A stretch of 64,000 bases of DNA from positions 1 to 64,000 of the forward strand of contig CAOYQO010000005.1 in the NCBI GenBank assembly GCA_948566455.1. The letters are read 5' to 3'. Position 1 is the first letter of the stretch. Each line of letters starts with the position of its first letter. Shown piece by piece: positions 51,945-60,702 of the stretch. This stretch comes from an uncultured Phocaeicola sp. Lineage in GTDB: Bacteria > Bacteroidota > Bacteroidia > Bacteroidales > Bacteroidaceae. Below the pieces are notes generated by a model. The model saw only the letters and a program-made list of their open reading frames with translations, did not search any database and had not been told where the DNA came from. The position numbers and the translations under genes are program-made.

Positions 51945-53498
51945 ATGAATAAAAAACTACTTGTATCTTTCGCTCTCGCTTCCTTAACAGGAATCTCGAC
52001 GCAAGCAAAAGAAAAAATGTCTTCAGAAACAACCCAACAACGTCCCAATATCATCTTATTTATGGTGGACGACATGGGTTGGCAAGATACATCCTTACCT
52101 TTCTGGACACAGAAAACACATTATAATGAAGCCTACGAAACTCCCAATATGGAACGTCTGGCTAAGAAAGGGATGATGTTCACACAAGCATACGCCTGCA
52201 ATATCAGTTCCGCTACCCGTTGCAGTCTGATAACGGGTGCTAACAACACCCGACATCGTGTAACAAACTGGACACTTGAAAAAAACAAAGCTACCGACAG
52301 ACCAAGCAATACAATAGAATTGCCAGACTGGAACTACAACGGAGTCAGCCAAGTAACAGGAACGCCCAATACCTTTGTCGGCACTTCTTTCGTTGAGTTA
52401 CTCAGACAGAACGGTTATCATACCATCCACTGCGGAAAAGCTCATTTCGGTTCTATTGACACACCGGGAGAGAACCCTACCCATTGGGGGTTTGAAGTAA
52501 ACATAGCCGGACATGCCGCCGGTGGTCTGGCTACTTATCTGAGCGAACAGAACTACGGGCACACCCGCGATGGAAAGCCCTATTCACTAATGGCCATCCC
52601 CGGCTTGGAAGATTATTGGGGAACAGGTATATTTGCAACAGAAGCCCTGACACAAGAAGCCATCAAAGCATTGGACAAAGCAAAAAAGTACAATCAACCT
52701 TTTTATCTATATATGGCACATTATGCCATCCACATTCCTGTTGACAAAGATATGCGCTTCTTCCCCAAGTATATTAAAAAAGGACTTAGTGACAAAGAAG
52801 CCGCATATGCATCCTTAATTGAAGGAATGGATAAAAGTCTGGGGGATTTGATGAACTGGTTGGAAAAAAATGATGAAGCAGATAATACTGTTATTATTTT
52901 TATGAGTGACAACGGAGGGCTAGCTGCCGAACCCGGATGGCGCGACGGACAAATTCACACTCAAAACGCTCCTCTCAATAGTGGCAAAGGCTCCTTATAT
53001 GAAGGAGGAATACGCGAACCAATGATTGTAAGCTGGCCCGGAGTAGTCACCCCGAATACTCGTTGTGACAAATATCTTATAATTGAAGATTTTTATCCTA
53101 CCATACTTGAAATGGCGGGTATCACAAACTATAAGACAGTCAACCCTATAGACGGTATCAGCTTTATGCCCCTGCTGAAAGGTACAGGAGACCCGTCCAA
53201 AGGACGCGCACTGGTATGGAATTTCCCTAATATCTGGGGTAATGACGGACCAGGCATCAATCTGGACTGCTCTATCCGCAAAGACGAATGGAAACTGGTC
53301 TATTATTATGAAACCGGTAAAAAAGAACTTTTCAACATACCAAATGATATCAGTGAAAAAAATGATGTAGCAAAGCAACATCCCGGCATCGTAAAACGGC
53401 TCTCCAAGGAATTAGGGAACTATTTGCGAGCAACAGGAGGACAACGTCCCACATTCAAAGCCACAGGAAAACCCTGCCCATGGCCTGATGAAATCTAA
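51945..53498 (+). CDS. Second Ser-type sulfatase (exported)
   Basis: A 517-residue sulfatase with an N-terminal signal peptide (about residues 1-21). The metal-binding block ILFMVDDMGWQDTS is at 37-50. The formylglycine motif is S-S-A-T-R with Ser88 as the modified residue, the less common C/S-x-A-x-R form. FMSDNGGLAAE and LYEGGIREPMIVSWPG complete the family pattern. It differs strongly from the first sulfatase, so the two probably remove sulfate at different positions or from different sugars. It is the last gene of the locus. Confidence 0.92.
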   Translation: MNKKLLVSFALASLTGISTQAKEKMSSETTQQRPNIILFMVDDMGWQDTSLPFWTQKTHYNEAYETPNMERLAKKGMMFTQAYACNISSATRCSLITGANNTRHRVTNWTLEKNKATDRPSNTIELPDWNYNGVSQVTGTPNTFVGTSFVELLRQNGYHTIHCGKAHFGSIDTPGENPTHWGFEVNIAGHAAGGLATYLSEQNYGHTRDGKPYSLMAIPGLEDYWGTGIFATEALTQEAIKALDKAKKYNQPFYLYMAHYAIHIPVDKDMRFFPKYIKKGLSDKEAAYASLIEGMDKSLGDLMNWLEKNDEADNTVIIFMSDNGGLAAEPGWRDGQIHTQNAPLNSGKGSLYEGGIREPMIVSWPGVVTPNTRCDKYLIIEDFYPTILEMAGITNYKTVNPIDGISFMPLLKGTGDPSKGRALVWNFPNIWGNDGPGINLDCSIRKDEWKLVYYYETGKKELFNIPNDISEKNDVAKQHPGIVKRLSKELGNYLRATGGQRPTFKATGKPCPWPDEI

Positions 53499-53515
53499 TT
53501 CCCGTCAGTATATGA

Positions 53516-53556
53516 AATATGCCCGACTACATTTTCTTGATGTAATCGGGCATATT
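53516..53556. terminator. Strong hairpin closing the utilisation locus
   Basis: AATATGCCCGACTACAT pairs with ATGTAATCGGGCATATT (17 bp, one mismatch) across a 7-nt loop (tttcttg), 17 bp after the sulfatase stop. It lies between convergent transcription units and probably stops both. Confidence 0.8.
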
Positions 53557-53642
53557 CCAATGTATTATGTATTCCTGCCGGACATACCCAAAACCACCGG
53601 AATAGCCAATTAATAAATTATAAACAATATCGATAAAATCCG

Positions 53643-54569
53643 CTAAGCGTTTTCCTTAAAAGCCTTTTCTTCCGCTTCACTGATTATCTGCTCGACCACA
53701 TCCGTTTTCTTAATCTCCTCCAAAGAAAGATCCGGAGTAACGGCCCCACTGTCTGAAGGCTTACTATCAGAAACCGTTACCTCCTCCTGAGGCAACTCAC
53801 GGGCAGTCTTAGCCGCAAAAATACATTCAATAAAGCCGGAATCATTCTTTATTTTTCCCAAAGCCACACGCGCAGCCATTTGCTGAGACTCTTTTTTAGA
53901 ATAACCGGTTCCTTTTCCTCCCGAAATACCTTCCACCAGAACTTCACTCTCGAAAGTCGGATTATATCCCTGATCATGTGATTGGGTTATCAGCTCAAAG
54001 GTAACCTCAAAACGATTTTTCTGGCTCCATTCTATCAACTTGGATTTAAAGTTTACCTCCTTACGGGAAATCTTCTCCAAATTTATATAAGGCCCAATAA
54101 TACGATGCTCCATGAAATATTTACAGGCACGATATCCCCTGTCTAGATAAATAGCACCTACCAATGCTTCGAATGCATTGCCGCACATATAGCTGTTATG
54201 AGAAGACTGGCGGGCCGTATACTTGATCAGCTTATCCAAACCAATCTCTATAGCCAAACGATTCAATGTTTCACGCTGCACTATTTTAGAGCGGGTATTC
54301 GTGAGAAAACCCTCACGCTTTCCTTCAAACCTTTTGTAAACAATATCTGCCACCACAGCATCCAAAATAGCATCCCCCAAGAATTCCAAACGCTCATTAT
54401 TAAGCAAACGCCCCTTTTCAGACTTCACTGATAAAGATTTGTGAAGCAAAGCCTGTTCGTAGATGCTAATGTCTTTGGGATAGAATCCAAGCATCTTATA
54501 AAAACGAAGATAAGACTCCCTATCCTTACGAAAAAGAAGTCTTATCCTATCCTTTATATTGCTAAACAC
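53643..54569 (-). CDS. rnc: Ribonuclease III
   Basis: Double-strand-specific endoribonuclease of 308 residues that processes rRNA precursors and other structured RNAs. The signature NERLEFLGDAILD is at residues 58-70, and the second catalytic region reads CGNAFEALVGAIYLD. The double-stranded-RNA-binding domain spans about 173-245, with KGTGYSKKESQQMAARVAL. An acidic tail of about 60 residues follows, which many RNase III proteins lack. It sits 2 bp after fabF in an acpP-fabF-rnc operon, a common bacterial arrangement. Confidence 0.95.
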   Translation of the reverse strand: MFSNIKDRIRLLFRKDRESYLRFYKMLGFYPKDISIYEQALLHKSLSVKSEKGRLLNNERLEFLGDAILDAVVADIVYKRFEGKREGFLTNTRSKIVQRETLNRLAIEIGLDKLIKYTARQSSHNSYMCGNAFEALVGAIYLDRGYRACKYFMEHRIIGPYINLEKISRKEVNFKSKLIEWSQKNRFEVTFELITQSHDQGYNPTFESEVLVEGISGGKGTGYSKKESQQMAARVALGKIKNDSGFIECIFAAKTARELPQEEVTVSDSKPSDSGAVTPDLSLEEIKKTDVVEQIISEAEEKAFKENA

Positions 54570-54571
54570 GA

Positions 54572-55837
54572 TTATTCAGCATATTTTTTTACGATTACAC
54601 ATGCATTATGTCCACCAAAACCGAAGGTATTGCTCAATGCAGCGTTTACTGTACGTTTCTGAGCTTCGTTGAACGTGAAGTTCAAGTTATAATCAATGTT
54701 TTCATCATTATCACCTTCCTCATGGTTGATAGTGGGCGGAACAATGTCATTCTTCACAGCCAATACACTGGCAATAGCTTCTACCGCACCGGCAGCACCC
54801 AACAAGTGTCCTGTCATAGACTTAGTAGAGCTGATATTCAGTTTATAAGCGTGATCTCCAAATACATCCTTAATAGCTTTCACTTCTGAAACATCACCTA
54901 CAGGAGTTGAAGTTCCATGTACATTGATATAATCAATATCTTCCGGTTTCAATTCCGCATCTTCCAATGCGTTCAACATCACCAGTTTAGCGCCTAATCC
55001 TTCCGGATGAGAAGCTGTCAAGTGATAAGCGTCGGCAGAAGCGCCTACACCGGCAAGTTCCGCATAAATCTTGGCACCACGTGCTTTTGCATGTTCCAAT
55101 TCTTCCAAAATCAGACAGCCTGCGCCTTCACCCATCACAAAGCCATCACGGCTTGCACTAAACGGGCGGGATGCACGTTCCGGATCATCATTACGGGTAG
55201 ACAAAGCATGCATAGCGTTAAAACCGCCCAAACCAGCTTCAAAAATAGCAGCTTCCGCACCACCTGCCACAATTACATTTGCTTTACCCAAACGGATATA
55301 GTTAAATGCATCGGCAATAGCATTTGATGAAGATGCACAGGCAGAAGTTGTTGTGAAGTTAGGACCGTGGAAACCATACATGATAGAGATCTGTCCCGAT
55401 GCAATATCAGCTATCATTTTGGGGATGAAGAATGGGTTGAATTTCGGTCCGACAGTATCTTTATTCAGTGTATAATTAGCTACTTCCTCTTCAAAAGTAT
55501 GAATACCTCCGATACCTACACCGTAAATTACACCTATTCTATTCAAATCTTCTTTTTCGAGGTCCATTCCAGAATCCTCCACCGCTTCTTTAGCAGCTGC
55601 AATGGCATACTGTGTATACAGATCCATTTTGCGAAGTTCTTTACGGTCAATGTAATCAGTTCCATTGAAATTTTTCACTTCGCATGCAAAATGAGTCTTG
55701 AATTTAGACGCATCGAAATGAGTAATAGGTCCTGCCCCGCTTACCCCCTTCACCAGGTTGTCCCATGTTTCTGCAACATTGTTACCTACAGGAGTAAGAG
55801 CACCAAGACCTGTTACTACTACTCTTTTTAATTCCAT
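54572..55837 (-). CDS. fabF: 3-oxoacyl-ACP synthase II
   Basis: Housekeeping condensing enzyme of fatty-acid elongation (421 residues). The triad is Cys in TTSACASSSNAI, His in NVHGTSTPVGD and His in KSMTGHLLGAAG, with the SNTFGFGGHNA loop at the end. The GHLLGAAG form contrasts with the specialised ketosynthases of the pigment cluster. It is followed by rnc and preceded by acpP (18 bp), the usual genomic context of fabF. Confidence 0.96.
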   Translation of the reverse strand: MELKRVVVTGLGALTPVGNNVAETWDNLVKGVSGAGPITHFDASKFKTHFACEVKNFNGTDYIDRKELRKMDLYTQYAIAAAKEAVEDSGMDLEKEDLNRIGVIYGVGIGGIHTFEEEVANYTLNKDTVGPKFNPFFIPKMIADIASGQISIMYGFHGPNFTTTSACASSSNAIADAFNYIRLGKANVIVAGGAEAAIFEAGLGGFNAMHALSTRNDDPERASRPFSASRDGFVMGEGAGCLILEELEHAKARGAKIYAELAGVGASADAYHLTASHPEGLGAKLVMLNALEDAELKPEDIDYINVHGTSTPVGDVSEVKAIKDVFGDHAYKLNISSTKSMTGHLLGAAGAVEAIASVLAVKNDIVPPTINHEEGDNDENIDYNLNFTFNEAQKRTVNAALSNTFGFGGHNACVIVKKYAE

Positions 55838-55855
55838 ATTATAAAATAAGGATAA

Positions 55856-56092
55856 TTACTTAGCGTTAGCTTCGATATAAGAAACGGCGTCACCTACTGT
55901 ACCAATTTTCTCAGCTTGATCATCAGGAATAGAAATACCGAATTCTTTTTCGAATTCCATAATCAGTTCTACAGTATCCAGTGAATCTGCGCCCAGATCG
56001 TTAGTGAAGCTTGCTTCTGTTGTAACTTCTGATTCTTCTACACCTAATTTATCAACGATAATAGCTTTTACTCTTGATGCAATTTCAGACAT
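55856..56092 (-). CDS. acpP: Acyl carrier protein (housekeeping)
   Basis: A 78-residue acidic carrier with the phosphopantetheine serine in GADSLDTVELIMEFE (Ser36) and FGISIPDDQAEKIGTVGD downstream, typical of primary-metabolism ACPs. It is the first gene of the acpP-fabF-rnc operon. A near-match -7 element on the minus strand (TTCCTTTG, 56145-56152) lies about 53 bp upstream. Confidence 0.97.
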   Translation of the reverse strand: MSEIASRVKAIIVDKLGVEESEVTTEASFTNDLGADSLDTVELIMEFEKEFGISIPDDQAEKIGTVGDAVSYIEANAK

Positions 56093-56244
56093 AACTTTAA
56101 TTTTTTAGTTAATAAATTGAATTATTTTATTTTCTTTGCGGTTGCAAAGGAATAAATATTTCTTGGGCTGAGCAAATATTCAGGCAAATAAATGCAGAAT
56201 TTTGCACATTTTTTTGTTTTATGTGCACCAAAATAGAGAACATC

Positions 56245-56823
56245 ATGAAGAAAATCGCAATTTTAGCTTCAGGAGAAGGCACGAATGCTGAAAGAATTAT
56301 TCGGTATTTTTTAGAGAAAAGAACAGCTGAAGTAGCATTGGTTATCGTCAACAAAGCACAGGCCGGTGTACTCAAGCGAGCTGAAAGACTGAGTGTTCCG
56401 TCACTTATCCTCACAGCCCAAGACTTTGCCGACGGGAAAGCACTGGAAATACTGCACCAATATCATATTGACTTTATTGTACTGGCAGGCTTCCTCTTGA
56501 AAGTACCTGATGCCATTTTGCATGATTATCCGAATAAAATAGTAAATATTCATCCGGCCCTCCTTCCCAAGTTCGGTGGTAAAGGTATGTACGGTTCCCG
56601 CGTGCACCAAGCTGTCATAGCTTCCCATGAAAAGGAAAGCGGCATCACCATCCATTATATAAATGAACGATATGATGAAGGAAATACCATTTTCCAAGCC
56701 ACCTGTCCGGTATTGCCCACTGACACGCCAGATACATTGGCAATACGGGTGCACCAGTTGGAATACGAATATTTCCCTCGGGTGATTGAAGCGACTATTC
56801 TAGGCAAAAATCTTTCAATCTAA
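56245..56823 (+). CDS. purN: Phosphoribosylglycinamide formyltransferase
   Basis: Folate-dependent enzyme of purine synthesis that formylates GAR (192 residues). The N-terminal KKIAILASGEGTNAERI block binds the ribonucleotide. The catalytic region INIHPALLPKFGGKGMYG contains the conserved Asn-His-Pro group, and SGITIHYINERYDEG carries the catalytic Asp. The ATG at 56245 is preferred to one at 56221, giving the standard N terminus. It is divergent from acpP. Its last 29 bp overlap the end of the convergent sigma-factor gene. Confidence 0.94.
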   Translation: MKKIAILASGEGTNAERIIRYFLEKRTAEVALVIVNKAQAGVLKRAERLSVPSLILTAQDFADGKALEILHQYHIDFIVLAGFLLKVPDAILHDYPNKIVNIHPALLPKFGGKGMYGSRVHQAVIASHEKESGITIHYINERYDEGNTIFQATCPVLPTDTPDTLAIRVHQLEYEYFPRVIEATILGKNLSI

Positions 56824-57340
56824 TACGAAAAAACTGAAGAGCTTTGCCTATCCGATAATTGACAGTCTGCACCGACACCTCCAGCTTGTCAGCAATTTCT
56901 TTATGGGTCAGTTGTTTATACCGACTCATAACATATACTCTTTGCAGTTCTTTAGGAAGAGAATGAAGGGCTTCCATATAGGTATTAAACAACTCCGTGC
57001 CATAACAAGAATCCAATGCCGGCAGAGATTTCAACTGTTGGCTCTGATATTCTTCATATACCTGACGGGTAATATGGGAACGGGTGATTGAATTCAATGC
57101 CCTGTTCCTGACACTGGTAAATAAGAAAGATTTCAGCGACAAGTCCTCTACCAGCAACTCACGTTTTTCCCACACATACATCATCAAATCCTGCACTATC
57201 TCTTCAGCCTCTTCAAGAGAAACATACGAGGAACAAAACAAACATAGCGGCTTGTAATAAGAAGCATAAACCAGGGAAAATACTTTTTGATCTCCCGACT
57301 TCAAGGTTTTAATAATTAAGCGGTTATCATTAAGGTTCAT
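56795..57340 (-). CDS. ECF-type sigma-70 factor
   Basis: A 181-residue extracytoplasmic-function sigma factor. Region 2 is at about 15-80 (FSLVYASYYKPLCLF, EEAEEIVQDLMMYVWEKRE) and region 4 at about 118-175 (LPKELQRVYVMSRYKQLTHKEIADKLEVSVQTVNYRIGKAL blocks). It is divergent from a susC/susD pair across 320 bp. The usual FecR anti-sigma gene is missing beside it, so either it is regulated from elsewhere or by another mechanism. Its 3' end overlaps purN on the other strand. Confidence 0.92.
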   Translation of the reverse strand: MNLNDNRLIIKTLKSGDQKVFSLVYASYYKPLCLFCSSYVSLEEAEEIVQDLMMYVWEKRELLVEDLSLKSFLFTSVRNRALNSITRSHITRQVYEEYQSQQLKSLPALDSCYGTELFNTYMEALHSLPKELQRVYVMSRYKQLTHKEIADKLEVSVQTVNYRIGKALQFFRIRLKDFCLE

Positions 57341-57660
57341 AGGTCATTTTTAATTTAAGGTTACACAAACATAAGTATTTATTTCAAAATAAGAAAACAA
57401 GAATGAGATAAAATACAAAAAATATAAGTTTTTGTTTAGTAACCCGGTTATGATATTTGTATTAATAATGTTGACCGACTTAAAGAGAGATTAACAGAAA
57501 CCTTAATAAATAAACCTTGATAAGTTAACCTTAAACTGAATGCCTATGCGAAAAACTATCAAATCAAACCCATTGGGTAAACATGCCCAATTATCAACAA
57601 ACCTATTATTTAATCTGAAAACAAAAATCTAATTAAGAACGAACCTCAAAATCTAACCTT
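57341..57660. other. 320-bp divergent regulatory region
   Basis: AT-rich region between a sigma-factor gene (minus) and a susC gene (plus). GATATTTG at about 57451-57458 is a 7-of-8 match to the -7 consensus. A short frame of 30 codons (57540-57632, start ATG, stop TAA) lies in the leader of the susC transcript; its product would be MPMRKTIKSNP and so on, Lys-rich at both ends. No other gene or strong hairpin is seen. Confidence 0.5.
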
Positions 57661-60600
57661 ATGAGACGAATTTTTACTTTTTTCCTGACATTCCTATTGG
57701 GAGTGTTTGTAACAGCATTGTATGCACAAACGCATACAGTCAGCGGTACTGTAATAGATAAAGACGCTAACGAACCTCTGATCGGCGCAAACGTATTAAT
57801 TAAAGGTACAACTATCGGAACAGTGACCGACCTCGACGGAAAGTATACCCTGCAAGCCGGTGACAAAGACATTCTGGTATTCTCCTATTTAAGTATGAAA
57901 ACCATAGAGGAACCTGTAAACGGACGTACAGTAATCAACGTAAAAATGGCATCGGATACAGAAACACTGGGTGAAGTCGTAGTAACGGCAATGGGTATTA
58001 AACGCCAATCCGAAACACTGACCTATTCTGCGCAAACAGTAGGAGGTAAAGACGTTAATGACATCAAGAGCGTCAATATGATTAACTCCCTGCAAGGTAA
58101 AAGTGCCGGTATGATGATCACACCGAACTCAACCGGAGCCGGCGGTTCTTCCAAGATTCTGTTCCGTGGCAATAAGTCCATCAGCGGTAACAACCAACCG
58201 TTAGTAGTAGTAGACGGAGTTCCTGTCATGATGAATATCACCAACTCACAAGTAGACAGCAACTACGGAGGCCAGCGAGACGGTGGTGACGCCATGTCTA
58301 CAATCAATCCGGACGACATCGCCCAAATCACTTTGCTGAAAGGTGCATCGGCAGCAGCGCTTTATGGTGCGGTAGCAGCCAATGGCGCCATTATGATTAC
58401 CACCAAATCAGCACAGTCGGGTAAAGTTTCCGTTAATGTATCCAGCAACACCACGATGGAGAGCCCAATGGTGCTACCCGAATTCCAGACTACTTATGGA
58501 ATGAGCGACAACGGTACTTTCAGCTGGGGTGAGAAACTAAGCAGCAAAGCTCCAAACTATGCAAAAAAATTCTTCCGTACCGGATTTACAACGAATAACT
58601 CCATCTCCTTAAGCGGAGGCAATGAAAATATCCAATCTTATTTTTCCTATGCCAATGTCTATTCACAAGGCATCACTCCCCAGAATGACTACCGAAGCCA
58701 CAATTTGAATTCAAAAGTAGGTTTCAATATTCTGAAAGACATTCATATTGATTTCACGGCCAAGTTTACCAACCAGCACATCACCAATCAGGCAGCTGCC
58801 GGTTACTTATGGAATCCGCTGACCGGTGTTTATCTCTTCCCTAGAGGAGAAGACTGGAATGGCTATAAAGAGAACTTCGAGGTATATGATCCCGCAAGAG
58901 GCTGCTATGTCCAAAACTGGACAAATACACAACAACAGCAATTCGGTAATCCATATTGGATGTTGAACAGACAGACCCCTATCACCGACCGTAACCGCTA
59001 TGAATTCGGCGGAAGCATCAAATGGAACATTACTCCGGATCTGAATATCCAAGGACGTATGCGTTACGAAAGAGGAGAAGAACACTGGGTACACAATGCT
59101 TACGCATCCAGCGTAGGAAACCTTTATCCGATGGGACGCATGAAAGACAACCGCTATTTCAGCGACCAACTTTATGGCGATGTTTTAGTAAGCTACAACC
59201 ATACATTCAATGATTTTTCTCTATCCGCTACCGCAGGTTCCAGTTTTACAAAAACCAAAACCTCTCATGTAGACCTATGGGGCGAGGGTTCCCAGTTCTC
59301 ACAGCCCGGTTCCGGAAACATTTTTTATCCGAACATCTTTACTCCGAACAACTATTATGGCAATATGTCCACCGTAGGCAAAGATGACAACTGGATGACC
59401 CAAAAACGGCTGAACTCAGTATTCGCCACCGCACAACTCGGTTACCGTGAAGGCATATTCCTTGATATATCAGCACGTAATGACTGGTCTTCGGCATTGG
59501 CTTTCACAGAAAGCTGTTCATTCTTTTATCCCTCTTTTGGAGGTAGTGTCCTGCTGAACAAATTTGTAGATATGGGTAAGAACATTGATTTGTTCAAATT
59601 CCGTGCAAGCTATTCTATCGTAGGTAATGACGTACCTGTATTCATGAGTAATCTGCTCTATTCTCTAGGTTCTCAAGGTGCCATCACTCCCCCCGACAAA
59701 GCTCCATTCAGAACATTGAAGCCGGAAAAAACCCATTCTTTAGAAATTGGTTTTGACGGTACATTCTTACAGAACCGACTGAATATCAACCTGACTTATT
59801 ATAAAACCAACACTAAAAATCAGTTCTTCTCCGTTGCGGCTCCTTACGAATCAGGCTTGAGAAACCGTTATGTAAACGCCGGTAATGTAGAAAACAAAGG
59901 CTTTGAATTCAATATCGGATGGTACGAGCAGTTCACTGACAACTTCAGCTGGAGTACCAACCTGAACTTCTCTTATAATGATAATAAAATCAAAGAATTG
60001 GTAGATGACCTTCCCAACGGACTGACATTGACCGATTTCGGAGGTGCAAAAGTTATATTGAAAGAAGGCGGCCACTACGGAGATCTGTATGTACGTCATC
60101 TGATGCGTGATGAAAACGGCAAACCCTTGCAAAACGAAAAAGGAGAGCCTATCGTAAGTGGTGATTCTATGGACGAACTGGAATACGCAGGCAATATGAA
60201 TGCCAAAGTAAATATGGGATGGACAAACACATTCCGCTACAAAGACTTCTCACTATCGTTCCTAATTGATGCTAAATTCGGTGGAAAAGTGATTAGTATG
60301 ACCGAAGCCGCCTTGGACGGATGGGGCGTATCGAAACGTTCAGGTGAAGCCCGTGATGCCGGCGGTATTACAGTGGACGGAGTAAAATTTGATGCCGACA
60401 AGTACTATCGTACCACCGGTAACAACAACTTCAACAGTCCATACGCTGTGGAAAACTATGTTTATGATGCTACCAATATACGTCTTCGTGAAGTGACTTT
60501 CGGTTATACCTTCCGTAACTTGCTGGGTGCAGGCAAGAACCTGACAGCAGCCATCATCGGCCGCAACCTGTTTTTCTTCCATAAAGACGCCCCGATGGAT

Positions 60601-60702
60601 CCGGATGTATCGGCAGGTACAGGTAATGGAATACAAGGTGTAGATATGTTTGCACTGCCTACCTCACGCAGCTTTGGTCTTAATTTAAAACTTAACTTCT
60701 AA
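57661..60702 (+). CDS. SusC-family TonB-dependent transporter (second locus)
   Basis: A 1013-residue outer-membrane importer. Signal peptide to about residue 22 (ALYAQ), carboxypeptidase-regulatory-like domain to about 100 (VSGTVIDKDANEPLIGANV), TonB-interacting ETLGEVVVTAMG segment near 101-112, plug domain with NSLQGKSAGM and AASAALYGAVAANGAIMITTK-like blocks to about 250, then the barrel. It is divergent from an ECF sigma gene that probably controls it. It ends overlapping the partner susD start by one base. No degradative enzyme gene lies next to it, so its substrate is unknown. Confidence 0.95.
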   Translation: MRRIFTFFLTFLLGVFVTALYAQTHTVSGTVIDKDANEPLIGANVLIKGTTIGTVTDLDGKYTLQAGDKDILVFSYLSMKTIEEPVNGRTVINVKMASDTETLGEVVVTAMGIKRQSETLTYSAQTVGGKDVNDIKSVNMINSLQGKSAGMMITPNSTGAGGSSKILFRGNKSISGNNQPLVVVDGVPVMMNITNSQVDSNYGGQRDGGDAMSTINPDDIAQITLLKGASAAALYGAVAANGAIMITTKSAQSGKVSVNVSSNTTMESPMVLPEFQTTYGMSDNGTFSWGEKLSSKAPNYAKKFFRTGFTTNNSISLSGGNENIQSYFSYANVYSQGITPQNDYRSHNLNSKVGFNILKDIHIDFTAKFTNQHITNQAAAGYLWNPLTGVYLFPRGEDWNGYKENFEVYDPARGCYVQNWTNTQQQQFGNPYWMLNRQTPITDRNRYEFGGSIKWNITPDLNIQGRMRYERGEEHWVHNAYASSVGNLYPMGRMKDNRYFSDQLYGDVLVSYNHTFNDFSLSATAGSSFTKTKTSHVDLWGEGSQFSQPGSGNIFYPNIFTPNNYYGNMSTVGKDDNWMTQKRLNSVFATAQLGYREGIFLDISARNDWSSALAFTESCSFFYPSFGGSVLLNKFVDMGKNIDLFKFRASYSIVGNDVPVFMSNLLYSLGSQGAITPPDKAPFRTLKPEKTHSLEIGFDGTFLQNRLNINLTYYKTNTKNQFFSVAAPYESGLRNRYVNAGNVENKGFEFNIGWYEQFTDNFSWSTNLNFSYNDNKIKELVDDLPNGLTLTDFGGAKVILKEGGHYGDLYVRHLMRDENGKPLQNEKGEPIVSGDSMDELEYAGNMNAKVNMGWTNTFRYKDFSLSFLIDAKFGGKVISMTEAALDGWGVSKRSGEARDAGGITVDGVKFDADKYYRTTGNNNFNSPYAVENYVYDATNIRLREVTFGYTFRNLLGAGKNLTAAIIGRNLFFFHKDAPMDPDVSAGTGNGIQGVDMFALPTSRSFGLNLKLNF

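Larger units (their letters stand above)
37471..53498. other. Polysaccharide-utilisation locus for a sulfated fucosylated glycan
   Basis: Hybrid two-component sensor divergent from a susC/susD pair, followed by sulfatase, GH29 fucosidase, GH36/Sip1-like glycosidase and a second sulfatase, closing with a strong hairpin at 53516-53556. All enzymes have export signals. Both sulfatases carry Ser at the formylglycine position and thus need an anaerobic sulfatase-maturating enzyme, which is not in the window. The enzyme set suggests a glycan with sulfate, alpha-fucose and possibly alpha-galactose, such as mucin O-glycans. Confidence 0.88.

Noticed and set aside
41565..56152. Shared GCAAAGGAATAAA before the HTCS gene and before acpP as a common regulatory motif
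   Set aside because: On the minus strand it reads TTCCTTTG, a 7-of-8 match to the -7 consensus, so the likeness is probably just two ordinary promoters.
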